From UBA9160 sp035489755 (GTDB taxonomy: Bacteria; Myxococcota_A; UBA9160): 64,000 nucleotides of DNA. The stretch is taken from NCBI GenBank assembly GCA_035489755.1, contig DATGZK010000021.1, positions 130,852 to 194,851 of the forward strand, written 5' to 3'. A program made the translations under genes and the position numbers. The notes below the pieces were generated by a model that saw only the letters and a list, made by a program, of their open reading frames with translations, was not told where the DNA came from and made no database searches. Numbering within the stretch: position 1 is the stretch's first letter; each line of letters starts with the position of its first letter. Positions 44,688 to 52,674 of the stretch are shown in pieces.

Positions 44688-44900
44688 ATAACAATCCCTC
44701 GGGCAGCCCTAGATTCGGAGGCGACCTTGCCCCGTGGGGGAAGCACCCATCACTCTTCCTGTGGGTAGCCCTTCAGTCCCCTAACGTGTCACTGGGAGCC
44801 AAGAGGGGGTGCAAGAAGTGAGGGCAATCACGCGGTCGTGGACTCGATGGCCGATTATGCTGGCACAGAGTCGTCTGGGCCTAGACCGAGGAGGACCGTG

Positions 44901-46895
44901 ATGCGGCGATTGATGCTCATCCTTGCGGCACTTAGTCCCATCGCTGCCGGACCAGCGCGGGCTGCGGTTACCTGCCCAGCCGCCAACACCATCGCCGCAC
45001 GCTCAAGCGGTACCGCGCCCCTGTTCGTGTTCTTCGACGCCTCGGGGACCAACGGACAGTACACTTCGACATCGTGGGCGCAGGACTCTACGCTCACCGC
45101 GACCGCAAACCAGTCCTTCCGCGACCTCAACTATCAATGGAACTTCAACGACCCGAACTCTGGAACATGGGGAGACCAGGGCTACGGGTATGCGGACCAT
45201 ACCTCACGCAACACGGCGACAGGTCCAGTCTCCGCTCACCTCTTCGAGACCGCCGGGACCTACCAACCGACGCTCACCATCACCAACACGGCAGGCCAGT
45301 CGTGCTCCGTGACGTTCAGCCCGATCACCGTCACTGCGGCGAACACGACCTGGACCGGGACCGCGACCGAGTGCATCGCGGCCTCGACTACTCCCGTTGC
45401 TGGCGCCGGAGGTTGTCCAGCGGGAGCGGCGGTGCTCCAGCAATCCGTGTTTGAGACTGCCATGTCGAGTGCCATCGCGTCGGGTGCGAGGCGCATCCTC
45501 TTCAATGGCGGCGATACCTTTACCGCGACCGGCGGCTATGACATGACGACGGCTGGGCCGGGCTACGTCGGCTCCTATGGAACGGGCCAAGCCACCGTCT
45601 CCATCGGCGCGGCCCTCAATACCCAGCCAGCCCTTGGCTTCCAGACAGCCGCGACGGACTGGCGTGTGGTAGGGATCAACTGGACAGGTACGGATACCGG
45701 CTCATCTAACAACTACAACGCCGCTGTCGGCGGGTCGAACCGAGTCGCCAACCACACTTCCCAGATCACCATGCTCAGGAACAAAGTCACCGCCGGCTTC
45801 GAGTACGGCGCGCTCTTCAACGACTTCAACAACAATGGCGATGGCACCCACGATCAGGTCGGGATGATCGAGAACAACTTCACCGGCCTACAGAATTCTG
45901 GGCAAAACTGTTCCTATGCCTTCTTCGGTGGCATCCATCACGGAGGTATCATCGGAAATAGCCTAGACCTCAGCCCCCAGACCGGGACCTGCACGAGTCA
46001 CGTCATCAGGGTGGTATGCGCCAAGACGGCTTTGATCTCTCACAACTTTGGCCGTGCAGCTCCAGACGGAGCAACCGCCTTTCGGATCGAGGGGGGCCAG
46101 AACGACAGCGGTGGTCCGCAGTGTGCCGGGGGAAACGTCGCGACCGGAGGCACTTTCTTTTGGCTCGCCTCAGACAACAACTGGATCGGCCCCACGATCC
46201 GCAGCGGCGCAAACGTAACCAGTCTTAACACGCAGGAGGGCAGCGCGGTCGGTCCAGAATACGGCCACGACGGCATCGAGGAGCGCGACTTCATCACGAT
46301 GAACAACCCAAGCTCGTGCGGGATGGTGACACTTGCTGGGCAGCGCACGGTCTTTAGGAACAACATCCTGAACATCCAAGACCTGGACACGACGCCTTAC
46401 GAGATCAGGCTATGGGATACGACAGGAGTCACACCGATCTCGAACATTGAGATCTACAACAACACTGCCTTCTTCAAGACGGTCGGAAACGGCTGCGGCG
46501 GGGGTGGAAGCGGAGGATCTCAGCTTGTAGGAACCTCGGGCAACGCGCCCGACCGAACGACCATCCGAAACAACTTGGCCTATGACCAGACCGGCAAGGG
46601 GCTGGCGGTGAGCTGCGTGGGGACGAACTGCGCGATCAGCAATAACCTCAGCACTGGCACAAATCCCTTTGCCTCCTCAACACCAGCAGTTGCGACGGAC
46701 TTCAAGCTGCTCGCAGGCTCTGCTCCTGTCGGTGTAGGAACGTCGGTTGGTGAGCCACCGAGCGTGCCCGTGCAAGTTGACTTTGGGCTCAACCCGAGGC
46801 CTTCACCAACCTCGGTCGGCGCGTGGGATGTGACAGGAACGCTCGGGGCGCTCGGGGCGCTCGGGGTGCCCGGGCAACCGCTTCTCATGCCCTAG
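44901..46895 (+). CDS. Secreted PKD-like / parallel beta-helix protein
   Basis: A 664-residue secreted protein. GAGG upstream of ATG 44901 and signal peptide MRRLMLILAALSPIAAGPARA. Residues about 25-150 look like a PKD/Ig-like domain (VFFDASGTNG ... HLFETAGTYQPTLTITN). The remainder is Asn/Gly/Thr-rich with repeated short strands such as ISHNFGRAA, FRNNILNIQDL, IEIYNNTAFF and IRNNLAYDQ, typical of right-handed beta-helix proteins. Such proteins often bind or cleave polysaccharide; no catalytic residues could be assigned. The C-terminus has a threefold LGA-LGA-LGV repeat. It lacks a PEP-CTERM tail. Confidence 0.75.
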   Translation: MRRLMLILAALSPIAAGPARAAVTCPAANTIAARSSGTAPLFVFFDASGTNGQYTSTSWAQDSTLTATANQSFRDLNYQWNFNDPNSGTWGDQGYGYADHTSRNTATGPVSAHLFETAGTYQPTLTITNTAGQSCSVTFSPITVTAANTTWTGTATECIAASTTPVAGAGGCPAGAAVLQQSVFETAMSSAIASGARRILFNGGDTFTATGGYDMTTAGPGYVGSYGTGQATVSIGAALNTQPALGFQTAATDWRVVGINWTGTDTGSSNNYNAAVGGSNRVANHTSQITMLRNKVTAGFEYGALFNDFNNNGDGTHDQVGMIENNFTGLQNSGQNCSYAFFGGIHHGGIIGNSLDLSPQTGTCTSHVIRVVCAKTALISHNFGRAAPDGATAFRIEGGQNDSGGPQCAGGNVATGGTFFWLASDNNWIGPTIRSGANVTSLNTQEGSAVGPEYGHDGIEERDFITMNNPSSCGMVTLAGQRTVFRNNILNIQDLDTTPYEIRLWDTTGVTPISNIEIYNNTAFFKTVGNGCGGGGSGGSQLVGTSGNAPDRTTIRNNLAYDQTGKGLAVSCVGTNCAISNNLSTGTNPFASSTPAVATDFKLLAGSAPVGVGTSVGEPPSVPVQVDFGLNPRPSPTSVGAWDVTGTLGALGALGVPGQPLLMP

Positions 46896-47693
46896 CCGAA
46901 CCTCCGGCGCGGCAGCGTCGCGAGTATCGTGATACCCGATATCGGCCCCCCCGCGTACACCGAGAATGCTCCTTAAACACTGCAAGCTAGGAGGATACCG
47001 ACGGCTTTATCGCGCCCTCTGCAGGGACTTCGGGACAGGATCATTGCGGCGCTGCCGTCCGAGTCGCGCAATCACCTCGCGCAGCTCCCGACCACGCTCC
47101 TCCACGTGGCTTCCTTGTCAGCTGCCGCCGCAGAACGTCTACTTCACTCTGGCCATCATTGAGCGGCTGGAAGTGCTCTACCGGCGTACCATCACGAACG
47201 GCATGGAGGCCCGAACCCGCCGGTGGCTCGAAACCCGTGGTCGGGGTCGGACGCTTCGACCGAAAAACCGCGGAGCTCGCCAACCCCCTAGAGGCTTGTG
47301 GCCGGTTTTCAGGTGATCACGCATGGCCGGTTTTCGGTGCTCACCGAGGGAACAGGCATAGGTCGCGCGGTTTGCGGCCTTTCCAGTCGCGGTAGGTTAG
47401 CCGCTTCTTACCCGCGGAAGTTGACGTAACGCTCCTACCCGAACGTAGATCGGGAGACGGCACTTTCGGACGAGCATGTCGCTGCCACGCTCAACCGGAT
47501 GGGCTTCGCGCCGACCGGGGGCGTCCTCGAGCCACCGAAATGGAGTTGCGCGAGCTAAGTCTTATCGACTTCGAAAGCAGCCTCCACAACGTGTCAGTGT
47601 TCAGGATGTCGGCGCGAGATAGGCCCCCTCCGAGTAGGGTCTGGGGTTGGCGGTTGGTATAACCTCGTGTATCACCTAGGACCTCCTCCGCAT
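46896..47693. other. Gene-free stretch with mobile-element debris
   Basis: 798 bases without an intact gene. Two copies of TGGCCGGTTTTC lie at 47299-47320 and 47324-47345, like the internal end repeats of IS21-family elements. Around 47450-47520 a broken frame reads ETALSDEHVAATLNRMGFAP, resembling the C-terminal part of serine recombinases. No complete transposase or inverted-repeat pair could be found. Confidence 0.4.
47299..47345. repeat. Two tandem copies of an IS21-end-like motif
   Basis: TGGCCGGTTTTCAGGTGATCAC (47299-47320) is followed three bases later by TGGCCGGTTTTCGGTGCTCACC (47324-47345). IS21-family ends carry closely similar repeated motifs. The opposite end and istA/istB are not seen in the window, so this is a relic. 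Confidence 0.4.
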
Positions 47694-49343
47694 CTATGAC
47701 CTTTTCTCGAAGACGAGAAGGTTGGTGTTCGCAATGCTTGCCGGCAGACCCGCTGAGAAGTAAAAGCGATTGATCTGGCGGAAGGCGTTGCGGATGGAGC
47801 GCCGAGAGAAGCGCCGATGAAGCTCTGTGAACTCGGCTGCTCCGCGGTAGGTACGGCAGAGGGGCAGCTCGGATTCGAGGTAACGGGAGACAGCTGGGAT
47901 GTCGAGATGCCAGTTGAAGAGCCTACCGCCATTCATCTCACACCATGAACCAGCGCCGAAGCGCGACCAGCTTAAGCTGGTGTCAGGCTTCCGGAGTACC
48001 GAGCGGGCCAAGCGTTCAAGAGAATAGTCGATGGAGCGCAAGTTGGTGATCTGAAGCGCCACTCGGCCACCGGCCTTGAGCACGCGGCAAAGCTCGGCGA
48101 GGGCAGCTTCGATCTCGGGGATGTGAATGATGACGCCCCAGGAGAAAATCGCGTCAAAGTGACCGCTCGGGAAGTCGAGCCGCGTCAAGTTTGCCTTGCT
48201 CAAACGGATCTGGTCGGCCACGCCCGCTACCCGCGCATGCTCTCGCGCCACATCGAGCACTACCTCGGACATGTCGACGGCCTCGATCCGGTAGCCAGCC
48301 TTTGCAGCGCGGACCGAATGCACGCCTGTCCCGCATCCCGCGTCGAGAATGAGACCGCCCTTGCCCACCGCAAGGAGATCGAGCATCCGCGCGATAGCGC
48401 TGTCGTAGTATCGGAGCGCCAAGGGTTCGTAATAGTCCGTAGCCCATGAATCAAACGTCCGGATATCGTCGACTGCATTGACGGGCATGGTCATCTCCGA
48501 GCTCCGCGAGGGAGCCAACTGACGCGCAGAGGCAGCCTGGTCGAGGTCCATGGGTACGCGTTCCGGCGTCGATCGCCCCGCGTTTAAGTAACGGTGCGTT
48601 AGAGCGTCCATTAGCAGCTTCAAAACGAATGGGAGGTCGTGGACGAGATAGCGCCGGCCGAGCCGCTTCGGCTCTTGGAACAATCGGTGCAGCCACTCCA
48701 ACCCAGCCCGCTGCATCCAGAGGGGAGCGCGATCCACGAATCCGGCCACGAACGAGAGACTGATCCCGACACCGATCATCCAGGTACCGGCGAACTCGTC
48801 GCGCAGCGACGCGATCAGCCATTCCTGCTTGGGCGCCCCGAGTGCGACGTAGACAAGGTCTGGTCTCGCAGCAAGAAGCGTCTCGCGCACGTGATCGACC
48901 TCCTGCGCGGTTGGACGCCCCGAGATACGGGGAGACGAATATCCAACGATTCGAAGATTCGGCAGTTCAGCGCGGAGTCGCGCTGCAGCGCCGTCAGCAA
49001 CCCCCGAATCGCCGCCGAGCAGGTAGAGGGAGCGCCCGGTTCTGGCCGCAGCTTCCGCGAGGAGCCACACGAGATCGGAACCCGCGACACGATCTGGTAG
49101 GGGCGTTCCCTGGAGCCACGCTGCCCACATCAATGGGAGCCCGTCCGCTACGCGCAGTTCAGCCCGCTCGTACTGCGCCCTGAGCTCAGGGTCGCGCGTG
49201 CATTGGAGCAGGAGGTCGGTGTTGAGCGTGATGACCCACCCACCCTTGCCCCCGTCCAGGCTCTGGAACACGTATTCGACAATCTGATGTCGGTCCAGGT
49301 TCGCTAAGCCGAGCCCTCCCACCCGGATCTCCGAGACCCTCAC
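47694..49343 (-). CDS. Fusion of WecG/TagA/CpsF glycosyltransferase with a SAM methyltransferase
   Basis: A 549-residue protein. Residues 1-245 are a WecG/TagA/CpsF (GT26) domain: VITLNTDLLLQCTRDPELRA, ADGLPLMWAAWLQG, DLVYVALGAPKQEWLI and GVGISLSFVAGFVDRAPLWM. After a linker of about 40 residues, residues 290-549 form a class I methyltransferase with motif I ILDAGCGTGVHSVRAAKAG (about 332) and FDAIFSWGVIIHIPEIEAAL. The frame is continuous across both. It would transfer a sugar to a lipid-linked intermediate and methylate the glycan. The ATG overlaps the stop of the upstream 100-residue gene by four bases. Confidence 0.9.
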   Translation of the reverse strand: MRVSEIRVGGLGLANLDRHQIVEYVFQSLDGGKGGWVITLNTDLLLQCTRDPELRAQYERAELRVADGLPLMWAAWLQGTPLPDRVAGSDLVWLLAEAAARTGRSLYLLGGDSGVADGAAARLRAELPNLRIVGYSSPRISGRPTAQEVDHVRETLLAARPDLVYVALGAPKQEWLIASLRDEFAGTWMIGVGISLSFVAGFVDRAPLWMQRAGLEWLHRLFQEPKRLGRRYLVHDLPFVLKLLMDALTHRYLNAGRSTPERVPMDLDQAASARQLAPSRSSEMTMPVNAVDDIRTFDSWATDYYEPLALRYYDSAIARMLDLLAVGKGGLILDAGCGTGVHSVRAAKAGYRIEAVDMSEVVLDVAREHARVAGVADQIRLSKANLTRLDFPSGHFDAIFSWGVIIHIPEIEAALAELCRVLKAGGRVALQITNLRSIDYSLERLARSVLRKPDTSLSWSRFGAGSWCEMNGGRLFNWHLDIPAVSRYLESELPLCRTYRGAAEFTELHRRFSRRSIRNAFRQINRFYFSAGLPASIANTNLLVFEKRS

Positions 49344-49642
49344 GGGGCGCCTCTCGGAGTGCTCGACTTCCGCAGTTCAGCGTCCAGAGAGCCTGGCGTC
49401 CAACCCGTCGCCCTCTCCAATGGCGGCACCTGCTTCGGCTTAGGGTTGCCCACCGTTGGGAGGATCGCCTGGTCGACGAACTGCGTCGGCTTGACCGCGG
49501 TCAGGTCCGCTGTAACGACCAAGCCGCGGACGGCGACGAGGACCATCGGCCGCGCGCGACGGCGGAGCAATCCGCGAGGATCGTGAAAGATCTCTTCGAT
49601 GGGGCCCTGGTGGACCTCCTCGAACTCCTCGCGGTCATCCAT
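49340..49642 (-). CDS. Hypothetical protein coupled to the WecG fusion gene
   Basis: A 100-residue protein starting MDDREEFEEVHQGPIEEIFH, acidic N-terminus, a hydrophobic strand MVLVAVRGLVVTADLTAV in the middle and a basic Pro-rich C-terminus. No family is recognised. It overlaps the next gene by ATGA, so it is co-translated with the fused glycosyltransferase/methyltransferase and is probably an EPS-locus component. An upstream in-frame ATG at 49717 is possible but lacks support. Confidence 0.55.
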   Translation of the reverse strand: MDDREEFEEVHQGPIEEIFHDPRGLLRRRARPMVLVAVRGLVVTADLTAVKPTQFVDQAILPTVGNPKPKQVPPLERATGWTPGSLDAELRKSSTPRGAP

Positions 49643-49749
49643 GGAATCCCATCTCCCTTGCACCCGCCGCGGGATCAGCGGGTCCCCACTCGGCCCGTGC
49701 AGAATTAGCATTTTCAAGGGATTGCCTGCCCCGCTTCGGCCTCAGCTCT

Positions 49750-49845
49750 TCTCCAGCGAACGAACGCAGCCAAGACGCGGGAGTCGCCCATTCCCGAGGG
49801 GACTCCCTTATCTCGTCAATCTCTAATCGGCTCGTTCGCTGGAGA
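49750..49845. repeat. Nested inverted repeat between divergent genes
   Basis: A perfect 14-base inverted repeat TCTCCAGCGAACGA (49750-49763) and TCGTTCGCTGGAGA (49832-49845) encloses a second, 7-base one, GGGAGTC (49779-49785) and GACTCCC (49801-49807). It lies between the divergent 100-residue protein gene and the GT4 gene. It could fold as an RNA hairpin in a leader or be a small palindromic element. Confidence 0.6.
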
Positions 49846-49923
49846 GGTGGGGCGCAGAGCCTGCCCCACCCCCGTACTTCGGGAAGAGGAGTCGGAGACA
49901 AATGATTCCCTACGATTGCCAGG

Positions 49924-51192
49924 ATGAACCATCTGTCTAAGGTGCATCCCGCGCCGAGGGTCGTCGCCTACGTTGCGGGCTCGCTGCCCTCGCGCTCCGA
50001 GACCTTCGTTTACCGCGAGTTCTTGGCCCTACGCGAGCGCGGGCGGGCAGTGCTCCCCGTCTCGGTGCACGATCCAGAACGCGGCCTTGGAGAGGCCAGC
50101 CTCCAGGCGCTCGGAGACGAGGCCGTGCCGGTATACGGGGCAGGTCTGCGTCGGATGCTGATCGATGCACTCACCGAACTCGTGCGACACCCGATGCGGA
50201 GCGCAGGGACACTGGCCTTGAGTCTGCGTGATACCGCCATGGCCCGGGACCTTCCACCGAGCCGGCGCATTCGGATCCTCTGGCAAAGCGTGGCGGCTCT
50301 CGCGCTCGCGAAGAGACTGCGGCCGGCCTCTATCGGGCACCTACATGCTCACATGGCGCATGTCCCTACCACAATTGCGATGTATGCGGCTCATGAGCTT
50401 GGCATCGGCTTCAGCTTTACAGGCCATGCCAACGACCTCTTCGCGAACCGAACCCTTCTCGCCGAGAAAATCAACCGCGCGCGATTCGTCGCTTGCATCA
50501 GTCATTGGCATCGCTCCTTCTATCGTGCCATCGCAGATATTCCCAATGACCGTCTTCCCGTGGTTCGCGCAGGCGTGGATGTCCCGCGCTGTCAAGAGCC
50601 TAAGCGAGGGGAGCGAAGGTCGCCGCGGATTGTGTCGGTGGGACGCCTCGTCGCAAAGAAGGGATTCGACATCCTGTTGGAAGCGATCGCGGACCTACGA
50701 CGAAATCACCCGGACATTCACGTCGAGATCGTGGGGGAGGGCGTCGAGCGAGCAGTACTCGAGGCCCATATCTCAAGGTTGAACCTCGCACGTCATGTCA
50801 CTCTCGCTGGGGCGCTGCATCATGCCGAGGTACTAAAGACGGTCGAAGATGCAGACGTCTTTGTACTTCCCTGTCAGATCGATCCGCTCGGGGACCGCGA
50901 CGGGATCCCAGTTGCGCTGATGGAAGCAATGGCGCGTGGAGTTTGTGTCGTCAGCGGAGACCTGCCGACGATTCGCGAGCTCGTACGTCCCAACGAGACA
51001 GGCCTACTGGTCCCCCCCGGCGATTCGAGTGCGCTGGCCGGAGCGCTCGGCAGGCTATTGTTGGACCGCGAGCTCCGGCATCGTCTTCGTGCCGCTGGCC
51101 GGTCCTGGGTCGAGCAGGAGTTCTCGACTCCGCTGAATGTGGCCCGCCTCATCTCCGCATTCGACGCAGTCTTCTCTGCCCTCCCCGAGTGA
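49924..51192 (+). CDS. Glycosyltransferase family 4
   Basis: A 422-residue GT-B enzyme of the colanic-acid-type subgroup: N-terminus VVAYVAGSLPSRSETFVYRE with the ETFV acceptor motif, HLHAHMAHVPTTIAMYAAHE and GFSFTGHANDLF. The donor domain has IVSVGRLVAKKGFDILLEAI, then PVALMEAMARGVCVVSGDLP and NETGLLVPPGDSSALAGAL. It stands alone on the plus strand downstream of the nested inverted repeat. Confidence 0.93.
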   Translation: MNHLSKVHPAPRVVAYVAGSLPSRSETFVYREFLALRERGRAVLPVSVHDPERGLGEASLQALGDEAVPVYGAGLRRMLIDALTELVRHPMRSAGTLALSLRDTAMARDLPPSRRIRILWQSVAALALAKRLRPASIGHLHAHMAHVPTTIAMYAAHELGIGFSFTGHANDLFANRTLLAEKINRARFVACISHWHRSFYRAIADIPNDRLPVVRAGVDVPRCQEPKRGERRSPRIVSVGRLVAKKGFDILLEAIADLRRNHPDIHVEIVGEGVERAVLEAHISRLNLARHVTLAGALHHAEVLKTVEDADVFVLPCQIDPLGDRDGIPVALMEAMARGVCVVSGDLPTIRELVRPNETGLLVPPGDSSALAGALGRLLLDRELRHRLRAAGRSWVEQEFSTPLNVARLISAFDAVFSALPE

Positions 51193-51491
51193 TCAGTGGA
51201 CTATCCGCGGGGAGATCTGCTACGCGACGAGAGGGCATCGCTCCCCAACATCGGCGCTGGCTTCAAAGGTGGCTCGAACCGCGGGGGGTGAAGCTGCCTG
51301 AGCGGTTTCAAGCAGTGAACGCAACACCCGGGGCGAACGGTCATAGTCCGATTCGTGGTCGCGGCGTACCATCGCTGCTCGATTGAGCCACTCGCATTCG
51401 ACGGTGGCGCGCGAGGTCGCGACTGCAGGCGGGCCGAGTTCGTATCGCGCGTGGCGCACCGACGAGGCGCCGAAGGTGCCAGCTCTCCTCT

Positions 51492-52670
51492 TCACGACTC
51501 AGGCCGCCTGATGTCCACCTTTGCGGGTTTCTCGGAGATGCTGCGAAGCAGACCTTCCCGAAGGATCTGCTCAGCCACCTCGTCCCCCACGAGCCGACAG
51601 CCGAGCGGCGTAAAGTGGAAGTGCCCGCGCTCCCAATAGAGCAGCTCGCCGCGGTGGCGGTCGAAGGCCGGTTTCACCGAGACCACGTCCAGGCCGCCGT
51701 CCCTTGGACCCAGATGCGGAAGGGAGGAGGCAAACTCGGTTCGTGAGATGCGGGTCGGAAGCTCCACGATTAGGAAGCGTGCTCCCGCCTGTTCGGACTC
51801 GCGCTTCATCTCACGGAGTAGCGCCAGTGTTAGCCGGTCTGAGTACGAGACCTGTTCATCTTCGGCGGGAGCCGCGGCGGCCTCGCCCGGCGGCGCCCGC
51901 GTGGGTCCCTTGCTGCGCCGAAGCCATGTCAGGAAGGTCTTGACGTTCCCGGCCACATCCTCGCGAACGAACGTGTAGAGATGGCTGTTCGCCTCCGCCC
52001 AGCGGTACGCGGCGAATCGCTCGAGCCACACTCGGGTCTTCACGCCTGGCAAATACACCTCGTTCACCTGGACCAGCCTGTCGTCCCGCAGGGCGAACAG
52101 ATTGGACCGCGTGTTGTCGTCTAGATCGCTGATGTGCCACGCGACCAAGACCAGATCTGGCTCGTACCGCAGCCCCTCGTGGCGAAGCATCAGGAGCTCC
52201 TCCGCGTTCCCGTGGCCGGAAACCGAGAGGTTGATCGTCTCGACCGGCTCTCCCGCCACTCTCAGCGCGTCCTCCAAGCGCTGGAGGAACGTGTCCTTCA
52301 GCTCCACCTCGTATCCCATGCCGAACGAGTCTCCGAGCAAGACGATGCGCTTCACACCCTCGGGCTTGTGGTACGGGATCTCGCGGTCGGCACGGATACC
52401 TTTGGAGTTGGTTCGAATCTCTACCTGCACGTCGGGGGTTCGCTGCCAGTAGTGATCGGAAGGACTATTCGTACGGATGCCGAAGCCCGAGTCGATCACG
52501 TGGCGCGGGAGAATTGGCTGCGGCGCAAAAAGACGCAGATACGCCTCCGCTGCAACCAGGACGTAAACGAATACCAAGGCGTGTCCCAGGATCCGACTCA
52601 ACCCCGCGCGCCACCCCTCCCGCCCGGGAAGTCCGCCAACGCCACTCGAGGCAATCCCCGTCTCTCGCAT
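51492..52670 (-). CDS. Membrane-anchored SGNH hydrolase-type protein
   Basis: A 392-residue protein with an N-terminal membrane segment (ILGHALVFVYVLVAAEAYL) and a periplasmic SGNH domain. The Ser block is RIVLLGDSFGMGYEVELKD (about residue 110); the C-terminal block GHFHFTPLGCRLVGDEVAEQ carries the catalytic His. ATG at 52670 follows the MBOAT stop by four bases; TTG at 52685 is an alternative. With the MBOAT gene it is a likely polysaccharide O-acetylation partner, similar in arrangement to AlgI with AlgJ/AlgX. Confidence 0.85.
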   Translation of the reverse strand: MRETGIASSGVGGLPGREGWRAGLSRILGHALVFVYVLVAAEAYLRLFAPQPILPRHVIDSGFGIRTNSPSDHYWQRTPDVQVEIRTNSKGIRADREIPYHKPEGVKRIVLLGDSFGMGYEVELKDTFLQRLEDALRVAGEPVETINLSVSGHGNAEELLMLRHEGLRYEPDLVLVAWHISDLDDNTRSNLFALRDDRLVQVNEVYLPGVKTRVWLERFAAYRWAEANSHLYTFVREDVAGNVKTFLTWLRRSKGPTRAPPGEAAAAPAEDEQVSYSDRLTLALLREMKRESEQAGARFLIVELPTRISRTEFASSLPHLGPRDGGLDVVSVKPAFDRHRGELLYWERGHFHFTPLGCRLVGDEVAEQILREGLLRSISEKPAKVDIRRPES

Positions 52671-52674
52671 TGTC

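Noticed and set aside
44862..44882. TGGCACAGAGTCGTCT as a sigma-54 promoter of the beta-helix gene
   Set aside because: The -24 half is good but the -12 half lacks TTGC.
46841..46868. Tandem CTCGGGGCG repeat at the end of the beta-helix gene
   Set aside because: Three short in-frame copies in a low-complexity tail; likely simple slippage with no separate function.
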